Positions 1 through 8,477 of a stretch of DNA of 64,000 bases are shown here, piece after piece (positions within the stretch are counted from its first letter, which is position 1; every line of letters begins with the position of its first letter). The position numbers were made by a program, and so were the translations under genes. The notes beneath the pieces are model-generated. The model saw only the letters and a program-made list of their open reading frames with translations, made no database searches and had not been told where the DNA came from. Source of the stretch: Arcobacter sp. CECT 8986 (GTDB lineage Bacteria > Campylobacterota > Campylobacteria > Campylobacterales > Arcobacteraceae); contig NZ_PDKG01000002.1 in NCBI RefSeq assembly GCF_004116725.1, forward strand, positions 186,001 through 250,000, given 5' to 3'.

Positions 1-521
1 GATTTGATTTAGTTCAAAAATATCCTACATATGAGGATCAGACAAATAACTTTAGAGTTGATGTAAAATTTAAATCTGAACAAATGGAACAAGATTGGTC
101 AAAAGAGTTCCCAACTATGTTGGTTACAATGAGACTTGTAAACTTAAGTGGTGCTGGTATGATTGAAAGAACAAGTAAATATCTTTCTCATATAACACCT
201 GATATGTTTGCAAATATTAATCCTGAGTTAGCAGCCAAATATGGACTAAGAGATGGTGATGATATGTGGTTACATTCACCTCAAGGTACAAAAATTAAGG
301 TAAAAGCTCAATACAGTAATAGAGTTACTCCTGATAGAATTGCTCTACCATATAACTTTGCAGGTGTTATGCAAGGTGTTGATATGAGTGCAAATTATCC
401 TGAAGGAACAAAGCCATATGCAATAGGTGAGAGTTCAAACACGATAACGAACTATGGATTTGATGTAATAACACAAATACCTGAATTTAATGCAGGTCTT
501 TGCAGAATAGAAAGAGCGTAG
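1..521 (+). CDS. fdhA: Formate dehydrogenase catalytic subunit FdhA, 3' end only (partial at window edge)
   Basis: This is the C-terminal 172 residues of a molybdo/tungsto-bis-MGD formate dehydrogenase large subunit; the first whole codon is at base 3. It covers the C-terminal molydopterin-dinucleotide-binding domain, which has conserved stretches such as GDDMWLHSPQGTKIKV and ends GLCRIERA. It is identical to the end of the complete fdhA at 5010-7850. FdhB starts 12 bases after the stop codon, so the gene heads an fdhABC operon whose start lies left of the window. Whether this copy also has an in-frame TGA cannot be seen. Confidence 0.95.
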   Translation, partial: FDLVQKYPTYEDQTNNFRVDVKFKSEQMEQDWSKEFPTMLVTMRLVNLSGAGMIERTSKYLSHITPDMFANINPELAAKYGLRDGDDMWLHSPQGTKIKVKAQYSNRVTPDRIALPYNFAGVMQGVDMSANYPEGTKPYAIGESSNTITNYGFDVITQIPEFNAGLCRIERA

Positions 522-532
522 GAGTAGGGATT

Positions 533-1135
533 ATGAGTGAAATGGCAAGAATGAAATTTTATTGCGATGAAGATAGATGTATAGAGTGCTTTGCTTGTAC
601 AGTAGGTTGTTCAGAAGCTCACGAATTACCAACAGGAATAAGTAGAAGAAAAGTAATAACATTAAACGAAGGGATAGAAGGGTTAGAATACTCATTATCA
701 ATAGCTTGTATGCATTGTACAGACGCACCATGCGAACAAGTATGTCCAGTAGATTGTTTCTATATCAGAGAAGATGGGATTGTTCTTCATGATAAAGAGA
801 AATGTATAGGATGTGGATATTGTCTATACGCTTGCCCTTTTGGAGCACCACAATTTCCAAGAGATGGAGCATTTGGAATAAAAGGAGCGATGGATAAATG
901 TACAATGTGTGCAGGAGGACCATTAGAAACAAATAGTGAACACGAAAGAGAACTATATGGACAAAATAGAATAGCAGAAGGTAAAGTACCAATGTGCGCA
1001 GCAGTTTGTTCAACAAATGCATTACTAGTAGGAGATTCACAAAAAGTTTCAGAGATATACAGACAAAGAGTTCTATCAAGAGGACATAAACATAATGAGT
1101 CTCCAGTAGCATGGAGTTCGGCATATAAATCATAA
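533..1135 (+). CDS. fdhB: Formate dehydrogenase iron-sulfur subunit FdhB (copy in left repeat)
   Basis: A 200-residue ferredoxin-type subunit that passes electrons from FdhA to the membrane cytochrome b. Four Cys groups for [4Fe-4S] clusters are visible: CIECFACTVGC, CMHCTDAPCEQVC, CIGCGYCLYAC and CTMC...CAAVC. The chosen ATG at 533 follows AGGAG with good spacing. A start further upstream at 500 would lie inside the end of fdhA and has no reason to be used. The gene is identical to 7862-8464. Isoleucine codons are almost all ATA, unlike the diverged fdhB at 13746. Confidence 0.95.
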   Translation: MSEMARMKFYCDEDRCIECFACTVGCSEAHELPTGISRRKVITLNEGIEGLEYSLSIACMHCTDAPCEQVCPVDCFYIREDGIVLHDKEKCIGCGYCLYACPFGAPQFPRDGAFGIKGAMDKCTMCAGGPLETNSEHERELYGQNRIAEGKVPMCAAVCSTNALLVGDSQKVSEIYRQRVLSRGHKHNESPVAWSSAYKS

Positions 1136-1148
1136 AGAAAGTGTTGAT

Positions 1149-2048
1149 ATGAGAATTAAATATATATTAGTTTTATTTCTAACACTAGCATCAGCAGCAA
1201 TAGCTGCAGATGCAACAAGTGCAATATTTGGAAAAGATTTAATACCAAATATCTTGGCATATGATAAAGAGGGAACTTTACATTTAGGAAAATGGTTTAC
1301 TTTGCTACAAAGTACATATTTTAAACCTATATTTTTAGGCGTATTAATAGGAGTACCAACAGTCTTTTTTATACACTATAAAATAATAGGACCAATGATA
1401 TTTTCACATGATAGAAAAAAGATATTTGTTTTTTCAGTATTTAATAGAATAATACATACAATAGCAGCAATAGCATTTATATTAATAGTACCAACAGGAT
1501 TTATAATCGTATTTGGAACAACATTTGGTGGAGGAGAATTAGTAAGAATAAGTAAAGATATTCATGCAATAGCAACAATATTATTTGTAATATCAGTAAT
1601 ACCAATGTTAATAATGTGGTTTAAGGATATGCTACCAACAAGTGATGATATAAAATGGATGATGATATTAGGAGGATATTTAAATAAAAGAAAAGACCCC
1701 ATCCCAGCAGGAAGATTTAATGCAGGACAAAAGATGTGGTTTTATGTATGTACCTTCGGAGGGATAGTAATGATTCTAACAGGTGCAATAATGTTTTTCC
1801 AAGATTTTAAAATAGAATTCATAATATCATTAGGAATATCACAAATAGATTTATTAAGAGGAAGCGCAATAGTGCATAATGTATTAGGAATGGCAGTAGC
1901 AGCACTATTTATGACCCACGTATATATGTCAGTATTTGCAATAAAAGGAGCAATACATAGTATAATAACAGGATATAAAGAGGAAGAAGAAGTAGAGATT
2001 CTACATAGTACTTTTTATAAAAAGTTAAAAAATGACAATAAAATCTAA
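1149..2048 (+). CDS. fdhC: Formate dehydrogenase cytochrome b subunit FdhC (copy in left repeat)
   Basis: A 299-residue membrane protein with an N-terminal signal-like segment (residues 1-20, ending AAIAAD) and about four further membrane helices. It belongs to the cytochrome b556 subunit family, which anchors periplasmic FDH and reduces quinone. Candidate haem ligands include His in FNRIIH, DIHA, IVHNV and THVYM. The gene is identical to 8478-9377. The terminator that follows the other copy at 9387-9416 is missing here, because the repeat ends just after the stop codon. Transcription may therefore run on toward the polyferredoxin. Confidence 0.93.
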   Translation: MRIKYILVLFLTLASAAIAADATSAIFGKDLIPNILAYDKEGTLHLGKWFTLLQSTYFKPIFLGVLIGVPTVFFIHYKIIGPMIFSHDRKKIFVFSVFNRIIHTIAAIAFILIVPTGFIIVFGTTFGGGELVRISKDIHAIATILFVISVIPMLIMWFKDMLPTSDDIKWMMILGGYLNKRKDPIPAGRFNAGQKMWFYVCTFGGIVMILTGAIMFFQDFKIEFIISLGISQIDLLRGSAIVHNVLGMAVAALFMTHVYMSVFAIKGAIHSIITGYKEEEEVEILHSTFYKKLKNDNKI

Positions 2049-2153
2049 AATAGGTATTGATAATTTTTTTATGAGTAGTAAAGAAATATTAAAAGATTGG
2101 TAAAGAAATCTTTAACTATTAAGTGTAAGTTAAGATTTTAAGGAATAAAATTA

Positions 2154-2171
2154 GGTAAAAATAAATTTACC
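2154..2171. promoter_or_regulatory. Inverted repeat GGTAAA-N6-TTTACC upstream of polyferredoxin
   Basis: A 6-bp inverted repeat with a 6-base spacer, 22 bases before the ATG at 2193. The same element, in the same context (AATTAGGTAAA...TTTACCAAAA), occurs at 9733-9750 upstream of the second TorD-like gene. Two matched copies before FDH-linked genes suggest an operator. The regulator is unknown. Confidence 0.5.
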
Positions 2172-2192
2172 AAAAAACAAGAAAGGCTAAAT

Positions 2193-3872
2193 ATGCAAGA
2201 GTTTGTATATTATAACCCAGGTGGGTTGGATTTCCCTTTGGATGAAGCAATATTCGTTGCTAAGACTATTGAGGAAACAAAGGATGCTAACTTCTTAATT
2301 TCTAATACTTCAGAAGTTGATAGTGAAGTAAGTGCAGATGAAATAGACTTCTATATTAGAAATAGTAAAGACTCAATTTCAGATAAAATAAACAATGTTT
2401 ATAAACTTTATGAAATTGCTGCTATTAAGTTTGATAATGCTCAAGATATAACTTATACTCAAAAAGTGGGAAATAAACTTTTACTTGTTGCAAATAAAGA
2501 AGATGCAAAAAATTTCATCTCTTCTGTTGAACCAAAAGAGTTTGATATGTACCAAATCTCTGAAGATATTATAAAATCAATTAGTGGACATATTGGAAAT
2601 TTAAGTGTTGTTGTAGATGATGAAGGAAAAGATGTAACTTTAAAAGTTGACCAAATTGTTTGGTTTAATGTAAAAGAATTAGGTTTAAAACAAAGTGGTA
2701 GTTTTGATCCAACTACTTCATCAATAAATGAAGTTATACAAACGCTTAGAAAAAATATAGAAGAGTATGAGTACAAAAAAATAACAACATATGATGCAAA
2801 TATTTGTCAATACCATGAAAGAAGAGAAGAAGTTTGTGGTAGATGTGAAGATGTTTGTCCAACTACTGCAATTATAAAAATCGATGATAGAAAACATTTA
2901 GAATTCTCTCAAATAGATTGTCATGGTTGTGGAGGTTGTATCTCTATTTGTCCTTCAGGAGCATTAGAATATGCACCAATTACTAGAAATTCTATTTATG
3001 AGATGGCACAAGAATTTAGAAATAAAATTCCATTGATTGTTCCAGATAAAATGAATATCTCTGCATTGGATATTGAATTAGAAGAGAATGTTCTTCCTTT
3101 TAAAATTGATGGAGAGAAGTTTTTACATGAAACATCTTTTTTAACTATATTACAAGAGAGTGGCTCTCAAGTGATTTTCTATACTGACTTTTTATCAAAA
3201 GGAAGTAAAGATGCTATTAGAATTTTAAATGATATTTATGAAAAAAAATATGCTAAAAAAGCAATTTTTGTAGCAATGAATGAAGAAGAATTAAAAGAAG
3301 CAATGCAAAATGCTAATTTAATTGAAGGTTCACATTTTTCTTATAATCAAGAAGATGAAAGAAAAAGAGAAGCTTTTGCTGTTAGATTATCAGGTCTTGT
3401 AGGAAGTGATGATTTAGGTGTAGTAAAAACTGGTGAAAATGTTCATTATGCAAAAGTAAATATCAATCAAGATAACTGTACTTTATGTCTTTCATGTGTT
3501 GGAGCATGTAATGTAGATGCACTAAAAGCATATCCTGAAGATAATACTTTAAGATTAAATCCATCAATTTGTACAGGATGTGGATATTGTGAACTTTCTT
3601 GTCCTGAAAAAGATTGTCTTACAATTGAACAAGACATAATAGAATTAAATCCAAAATGGTTCTTAGAAAGAGTAGTAGCAAAAGATGAACTTTTTGCATG
3701 TGTAGAGTGTGGTAAAGAGTTTGCTACAAAAAAATCAATAGAAAAAATTGCAGGTATTATGGGACCAATTTTTGCAAATGACCCAATAAAACAAAGAACA
3801 CTTTATTGTTGTGAAAACTGTAAACCAAAAGTAATGTTTGCAAATGATGCAGTAAGGAACCAACGAGTATGA
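2193..3872 (+). CDS. Polyferredoxin-type 4Fe-4S protein linked to formate dehydrogenase
   Basis: A 559-residue cytoplasmic protein with no signal peptide. The N-terminal 200 residues have no motif I recognise. Then come two [4Fe-4S] motifs at about 205-250 (CGRCEDVCP, CHGCGGCISICP), a Cys-free stretch, two more at about 430-475 (CTLCLSCVGAC, CTGCGYCELSCP), and a C-terminal zinc-ribbon-like CVECG...CCENC. Similar multi-cluster proteins accompany fdh genes in campylobacteria. A role in electron transfer or in FDH assembly is inferred. The stop overlaps the ATG of the TorD-like chaperone by 4 bases, so the two are translationally coupled. Confidence 0.85.
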   Translation: MQEFVYYNPGGLDFPLDEAIFVAKTIEETKDANFLISNTSEVDSEVSADEIDFYIRNSKDSISDKINNVYKLYEIAAIKFDNAQDITYTQKVGNKLLLVANKEDAKNFISSVEPKEFDMYQISEDIIKSISGHIGNLSVVVDDEGKDVTLKVDQIVWFNVKELGLKQSGSFDPTTSSINEVIQTLRKNIEEYEYKKITTYDANICQYHERREEVCGRCEDVCPTTAIIKIDDRKHLEFSQIDCHGCGGCISICPSGALEYAPITRNSIYEMAQEFRNKIPLIVPDKMNISALDIELEENVLPFKIDGEKFLHETSFLTILQESGSQVIFYTDFLSKGSKDAIRILNDIYEKKYAKKAIFVAMNEEELKEAMQNANLIEGSHFSYNQEDERKREAFAVRLSGLVGSDDLGVVKTGENVHYAKVNINQDNCTLCLSCVGACNVDALKAYPEDNTLRLNPSICTGCGYCELSCPEKDCLTIEQDIIELNPKWFLERVVAKDELFACVECGKEFATKKSIEKIAGIMGPIFANDPIKQRTLYCCENCKPKVMFANDAVRNQRV

Positions 3873-4570
3873 ATAATATAGAATTAAACAAAGCAAGAGC
3901 AGTCTATTATGGACTGTTTAGCTCGCTATTTTCATATATAAATAGTGAAGATGAATTTAGTATAAAAAATTCAATAGAGCTTTTAAGTCAAGCTCCAATT
4001 GATGATAATTGTAAAATAGCTTTTGAAGAGTTAAACATTTTTTTACAAGAAAAAGCAATGAGTGGCTTAGTAGAAGAGAATAATCAAATTTTCTTTAGTC
4101 CAAGTACAACTTTTATTCCAGTAACAGCATCTTTTTATAATGAAGATAGAGATGATGGACAAAAAAGAGTTGAGATGACAAATATAGTTTTAAAATCAAC
4201 TTTTAGAAAAGATAGTATGAGTTTTAGAGAAGCTGAAGACCATGTATGTTTTATTTTTAGTTTTATCAAAAATATATTAGAGCAAGATTATTCAAAAATA
4301 AATAATGATTTAGTAGTGGAAACTTTTAGTGTTGTTCTTAATAGTTTCATTGATTCATTTATTCAAGATGTATATAATCATGAAGAGAGTGATTTTTATA
4401 AAAATATTGCAGTTATTTTAAAAGTATTTATTGAACTTGAAAGAGCTTTATTAAATATTGAAAGACCAACTGAACATAAAGTTAGAAAACAGCATGATAT
4501 TTTTCATAAAAAGAAAAAAGGTTTTACAAAAAAAGCAAAAAGAAATTTTGACGAAGTTACTAGTCTTTAG
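3869..4570 (+). CDS. TorD/DmsD-family chaperone for formate dehydrogenase (copy 1)
   Basis: A 233-residue helical protein of the TorD-like cytoplasmic chaperone family, which binds Tat signals or apo-molybdoenzymes during cofactor loading. Family-like features are NKARAVYYGLFSSLF at the start, the central FFSPSTTFIPVTASFYNEDRD segment, and a region near VYNHEESDFYKNIA. A lysine-rich tail (about 205-225) follows. It shares all these landmarks with 9838-10602. It overlaps the polyferredoxin stop and lies upstream of the small Tat gene and fdhA, which makes FdhA its likely client. Confidence 0.85.
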   Translation: MNNIELNKARAVYYGLFSSLFSYINSEDEFSIKNSIELLSQAPIDDNCKIAFEELNIFLQEKAMSGLVEENNQIFFSPSTTFIPVTASFYNEDRDDGQKRVEMTNIVLKSTFRKDSMSFREAEDHVCFIFSFIKNILEQDYSKINNDLVVETFSVVLNSFIDSFIQDVYNHEESDFYKNIAVILKVFIELERALLNIERPTEHKVRKQHDIFHKKKKGFTKKAKRNFDEVTSL

Positions 4571-4594
4571 TCATCTTCTTTTTTTTATTTTTAT

Positions 4595-4615
4595 AATATG
4601 CAAAAAAAGCATATT
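4595..4615. promoter_or_regulatory. ModE-like box 1 (AATATGC-N7-GCATATT)
   Basis: A perfect 7-bp inverted repeat with a 7-base A-tract spacer in the 216-base gap before the first complete FDH operon. It is one of six sites with this spacing, all within the Mo/W/FDH region. Binding by the ModE-like protein at 16544 is inferred. Confidence 0.6.
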
Positions 4616-4616
4616 T

Positions 4617-4658
4617 AAGTTAACTTTAAATTTATATTTTAGTATTTAAAGTTAACTT
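4617..4658. repeat. 15-bp perfect inverted repeat in the FDH leader
   Basis: The left arm at 4617-4631 and right arm at 4644-4658 are exact reverse complements, 12 bases apart. Each arm contains the palindrome AAGTTAACTT. It sits between two ModE-like boxes, so it could be an operator pair or an RNA hairpin that also ends torD transcription. Confidence 0.6.
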
Positions 4659-4680
4659 TTGAAGTTTTTTTCAATCTTTT

Positions 4681-4701
4681 AATATGCAAAATTTGCATAT
4701 T
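4681..4701. promoter_or_regulatory. ModE-like box 2, centre of a 29-base perfect palindrome
   Basis: AATATGC-N7-GCATATT, here with a spacer that is itself symmetric. The perfect 14-bp inverted repeat runs from 4677 to 4705 around a single central base. It is the best match among the six sites and lies 86 bases before the small Tat gene. Confidence 0.65.
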
Positions 4702-4706
4702 AAAAC

Positions 4707-4762
4707 AGATAAATGAGAAAAGTGGATAACTTTTTTGATTTATCTCTTTTGAAAAAAAGAGA
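4707..4762 (+). promoter_or_regulatory. Two hairpins in the leader of FDH operon 1, sharing bases
   Basis: Hairpin 1 pairs 4707-4723 with 4729-4745 (16 of 17 positions, with one G-T, loop GGATA). Hairpin 2 pairs 4743-4750 with 4755-4762 (8 bp, GAAA loop). They overlap by about three bases at 4743-4745. The Shine-Dalgarno GGAGG follows at about 4776. A role in mRNA stability or attenuation is inference. Confidence 0.5.
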
Positions 4763-4786
4763 GAAACAAACGCTTGGAGGAAAGAG

Positions 4787-4990
4787 ATGAAAGAGGAAAG
4801 AAGGAGTTTTATAAAAAGAACTCTGGAAGCAAGTGCAATAGTAGCTGCAGGAAGTACAGTTGCAATGGCAAGCAGTAAAAGTGAAAAAAGAACAAGTGGA
4901 AATGGTGTAGTTATAGGGAAATCTCCGAAAAAAGAGGTTTTATATAAACAAACAGCCCAATGGGAAGCTTTTTATAAAGCTAGTTATTAA
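4787..4990 (+). CDS. Small twin-arginine protein preceding FdhA (copy 1)
   Basis: A 67-residue protein made almost entirely of a Tat signal (RRSFIKR at 5-11, hydrophobic to about 32, MASS) and a short tail with GNGVVIGKSPKKE and a conserved WEAFYKASY end. Small Tat proteins of this kind sit just before fdhA in many campylobacterial fdh operons. An FDH assembly or subunit role is likely but unproven. GGAGG precedes the ATG. FdhA starts 19 bases after the stop. The paralogue at 10689 shares the layout. Confidence 0.85.
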   Translation: MKEERRSFIKRTLEASAIVAAGSTVAMASSKSEKRTSGNGVVIGKSPKKEVLYKQTAQWEAFYKASY

Positions 4991-5009
4991 AAAAGAGGAG
5001 TAAAAGAAT

Positions 5010-7850
5010 ATGGGTAAAAATATACTCAATGAGATGTCTTTGAAACTAGGAAGAAGAAATTTTCTAAAACTTGCTTCAATCGGTGCAGGGATTGGTGCAA
5101 CATCAATGTTTGCATCAACAAAAAGTGTAAGAGAAGCAACAGAAGAAGAGATAAGAAATCCTTTTCCAGGGTCAAAGAAAGTAAAAACAATATGTAGTAT
5201 ATGCTCAGCAGGATGCGGAGTAGTAGCAGAAGTACAAAATGGAGTATGGGTAAGACAAGATGTGGCACAAGACCATCCAATAAGTGAAGGTAGTCACTGT
5301 TGTAAAGGTATAGATCAAATAGATTTAGTAAAAAGTAAACAAAGAGTAAAACACCCATTAAAAAAAGTAGATGGGAAATGGCAAAGAATCTCATGGAAAC
5401 AAGCCATAGAAGAGATATCAGAGAAGATGCTAAAATTAAGAGCAGAGAATGGACCAGATGTAGCGATGTTCTTAGGCTCAGCAAAATTTAATCTACAACA
5501 AGCTTTTTATTTTAGAAAGTTTGCAGCAATGTGGGGAACAAACAATATAGATCACGTAGCTAGAATCTGACATAGTGCAACAGTTGCCGGTGTGGCAAAT
5601 ACATGGGGTTATGGCGCTATGACAAATCACTTTGGTGATGTTGTTGGAAACTCAAAAGCTATATTAATGATTGGAGCAAATTCAGCTGTAGCAAATCCAA
5701 TTGGATTTAAACATTTTCTTCAAGCAAAAGATAGAAATAATGCTAAATTAATTGTAGTTGACCCAGTTTATACAAAATCTGCAGCAAAAGCAGACCACTA
5801 CTTAAGAATTAGAACAGGAACAGATGTTGCTTTTATATATGGATTATTACATCTAATATTTAAAAACGGTTGGGAAGATAAAGAATTTATTGACAGTCGT
5901 GTTTATGGAATGGATGAAGTAAGACAAGAAGCAAAAAAATGGACACCAGAAGTAACAGCTGATGTTACAGGAATTCCTGCTGAAAAAATTATTCAGCTTG
6001 CAACTTTGCTAGCTAAAACAAAACCAACTACTGTCGTTTGGGCTTTAGGTATTACTCAACATAGTACAGGAACATCAAATACTAGAATTCTTCCAATACT
6101 TCAATTAGTATTAGGAAATATGGGTAAAAAAGGTGGAGGATGTAATATTATTAGAGGACATGATAATGTTCAAGGTTCTACTGATATGTGTTGTCTTTCT
6201 GATAGTTTACCAGGGTATTATGGTTTAAGTGAAGCTTCATGGAAATATTACTCAAAAGCATGGGGTGTTGATTATAAATGGTTACAAAATAGATTTCATT
6301 CTCCTAAATGGATGAACGAAAAAGGATTTTCACTAGCAAAATGGTGGCAAGGTGTTTTACAAGAGGAAAAAACTTACTCTTCAAGTCCAATTAGAGCTTT
6401 ATGGGTTCAAGGTACTGGTATCACATCAATGGCACAAACTGCTAAAGTAAAAGAGGCTTTAGACAAATTAGACCTTTTAGTAGTAGCAGAACCATTTGTA
6501 AATGAAGCTGCTGTAATTACAAATAAAACAGACAATATTTACGTACTTCCTGTTTGTACACAATTTGAAACAGAAGGAAGTGTAACAGCAACAAATAGAT
6601 CTTCACAATGGAGAAGTAAAGTTGTAGATCCATTATATGAAAGTAAAGAAGATCATCAAGTGATGTTTGAATTTGCTAAAAAATTTGGTTTTTATGATGA
6701 ATATGTAAAAGCAATGAAAATGGATATCGTGGACAATGAAATAAAAGTTGTAAAAGATGACTTTATATGGCCAGATGATGCAGCAAATGAATTAGCAAGA
6801 ACAGTAAAAACAATTGGTCTTGGTGGTTGGACTGTAAATAGATTAAGAGAGCATCAAGAAAATTGGCATCTATTTGATCCTATTACTTTAGAAGGTAGAG
6901 GAAAAATGAAAGGTCAATATTATGGATTGCCTTGGCCTAGTTGGGATAAAAAACACCCAGGAAGTCCAATACTTTATGATGTTGATACTCCTATGTTAAA
7001 AGGTGGTATGGGATTTAGAAATAGATTTGGACTTGAACACGATGGAATTAGTCAATTACCTGATGAAAGAGTAAGTGTAAAAGATTCAAAAGTAAAAGGT
7101 GGATATCCAGAAATCACAAAAGATAATATTGAAGAAGTATTAAATATTAAATTAACTGAAGATGAAAAAAGAAAAATGGGTGCAAACTGGAAAGTTGATT
7201 TAAGTGGAATCATCCAAGAAAAATGTAATGCTGCTGGAGTATGCGTTTATGGTAATGCAAAAGCAAGAGCAAAAGTATGGACATTCCCAGACCCAATTCC
7301 AAAACATAGAGAACCAATTCACTCACCAAGATTTGATTTAGTTCAAAAATATCCTACATATGAGGATCAGACAAATAACTTTAGAGTTGATGTAAAATTT
7401 AAATCTGAACAAATGGAACAAGATTGGTCAAAAGAGTTCCCAACTATGTTGGTTACAATGAGACTTGTAAACTTAAGTGGTGCTGGTATGATTGAAAGAA
7501 CAAGTAAATATCTTTCTCATATAACACCTGATATGTTTGCAAATATTAATCCTGAGTTAGCAGCCAAATATGGACTAAGAGATGGTGATGATATGTGGTT
7601 ACATTCACCTCAAGGTACAAAAATTAAGGTAAAAGCTCAATACAGTAATAGAGTTACTCCTGATAGAATTGCTCTACCATATAACTTTGCAGGTGTTATG
7701 CAAGGTGTTGATATGAGTGCAAATTATCCTGAAGGAACAAAGCCATATGCAATAGGTGAGAGTTCAAACACGATAACGAACTATGGATTTGATGTAATAA
7801 CACAAATACCTGAATTTAATGCAGGTCTTTGCAGAATAGAAAGAGCGTAG
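5010..7850 (+). CDS. fdhA: Selenocysteine formate dehydrogenase catalytic subunit FdhA1 (TGA at 5568-5570 read as Sec)
   Basis: A 946-residue periplasmic formate dehydrogenase that oxidises formate to CO2 at a bis-MGD Mo or W centre. A Tat signal (GRRNFLK, residues 11-17) leads into a [4Fe-4S] motif (CSICSAGC...CCKG). An in-frame TGA at codon 187 falls at ARI-U-HSATVAG, the exact place of the catalytic Sec-His in FDH. The reading frame is open on both sides and a SECIS-like structure follows at 5571-5621. Calling two separate genes here would be wrong. The part before the TGA is rich in ATA Ile codons and the part after it prefers ATT, which suggests a mosaic. TupABC downstream makes tungsten a plausible metal. 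Confidence 0.96.
5571..5621 (+). promoter_or_regulatory. SECIS-like element of fdhA1
   Basis: Directly after TGA 5568-5570, CATAGTGC (5571-5578) pairs with GCGCTATG (5614-5621), 8 bp with one G-T. Above it, TTGCC (5584-5588) pairs with GGCAA (5594-5598) under a GGTGT loop. A G-rich apical loop about 18 bases past UGA fits bacterial SelB-binding elements. The block 5558-5623 is identical in the second fdhA. Confidence 0.85.
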
Positions 7851-7861
7851 GAGTAGGGATT

Positions 7862-8464
7862 ATGAGTGAAATGGCAAGAATGAAATTTTATTGCGATGAA
7901 GATAGATGTATAGAGTGCTTTGCTTGTACAGTAGGTTGTTCAGAAGCTCACGAATTACCAACAGGAATAAGTAGAAGAAAAGTAATAACATTAAACGAAG
8001 GGATAGAAGGGTTAGAATACTCATTATCAATAGCTTGTATGCATTGTACAGACGCACCATGCGAACAAGTATGTCCAGTAGATTGTTTCTATATCAGAGA
8101 AGATGGGATTGTTCTTCATGATAAAGAGAAATGTATAGGATGTGGATATTGTCTATACGCTTGCCCTTTTGGAGCACCACAATTTCCAAGAGATGGAGCA
8201 TTTGGAATAAAAGGAGCGATGGATAAATGTACAATGTGTGCAGGAGGACCATTAGAAACAAATAGTGAACACGAAAGAGAACTATATGGACAAAATAGAA
8301 TAGCAGAAGGTAAAGTACCAATGTGCGCAGCAGTTTGTTCAACAAATGCATTACTAGTAGGAGATTCACAAAAAGTTTCAGAGATATACAGACAAAGAGT
8401 TCTATCAAGAGGACATAAACATAATGAGTCTCCAGTAGCATGGAGTTCGGCATATAAATCATAA
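7862..8464 (+). CDS. fdhB: Formate dehydrogenase iron-sulfur subunit FdhB1
   Basis: A 200-residue four-cluster ferredoxin subunit, identical to 533-1135. Cluster motifs are CIECFACTVGC, CMHCTDAPCEQVC, CIGCGYCLYAC and CTMC...CAAVC. The ATG at 7862 has AGGAG upstream and sits 11 bases after the fdhA stop. It likely travels to the periplasm as a complex with Tat-exported FdhA, since it has no signal of its own. Ile codons are nearly all ATA. Confidence 0.95.
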   Translation: MSEMARMKFYCDEDRCIECFACTVGCSEAHELPTGISRRKVITLNEGIEGLEYSLSIACMHCTDAPCEQVCPVDCFYIREDGIVLHDKEKCIGCGYCLYACPFGAPQFPRDGAFGIKGAMDKCTMCAGGPLETNSEHERELYGQNRIAEGKVPMCAAVCSTNALLVGDSQKVSEIYRQRVLSRGHKHNESPVAWSSAYKS

Positions 8465-8477
8465 AGAAAGTGTTGAT

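Larger units (their letters stand above)
1..2050 (+). repeat. Left copy of a 2.05-kb exact direct repeat (fdhA 3' end, fdhB, fdhC)
   Basis: Bases 1-2050 match 7330-9379 at a constant offset of 7329, and I found no difference in the stretches compared. Identity stops two bases past the fdhC stop region, at 2051 against 9380. The left end is cut by the window, so the true length is unknown. Identity at silent positions points to a recent duplication or gene conversion. Confidence 0.95.

Noticed and set aside
531-1133. Minus-strand frames opposite fdhB (repeated at 7860-8462)
   Set aside because: They mirror a clear ferredoxin gene and are rich in Leu and Tyr as expected from the reverse of its codons. 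They repeat only because the DNA repeats.
4458-4649. Plus-strand 63-codon frame overlapping the end of the TorD-like gene
   Set aside because: It lies mainly inside the chaperone gene in another frame, lacks a ribosome site and shows only low-complexity Ile/Phe/Lys residues.
5568-5570. Stop codon splitting fdhA1 into two genes or a pseudogene
   Set aside because: The TGA lies at the catalytic Sec position, the frame continues, and a SECIS-like structure follows. The second operon shows the same at 11469-11471.
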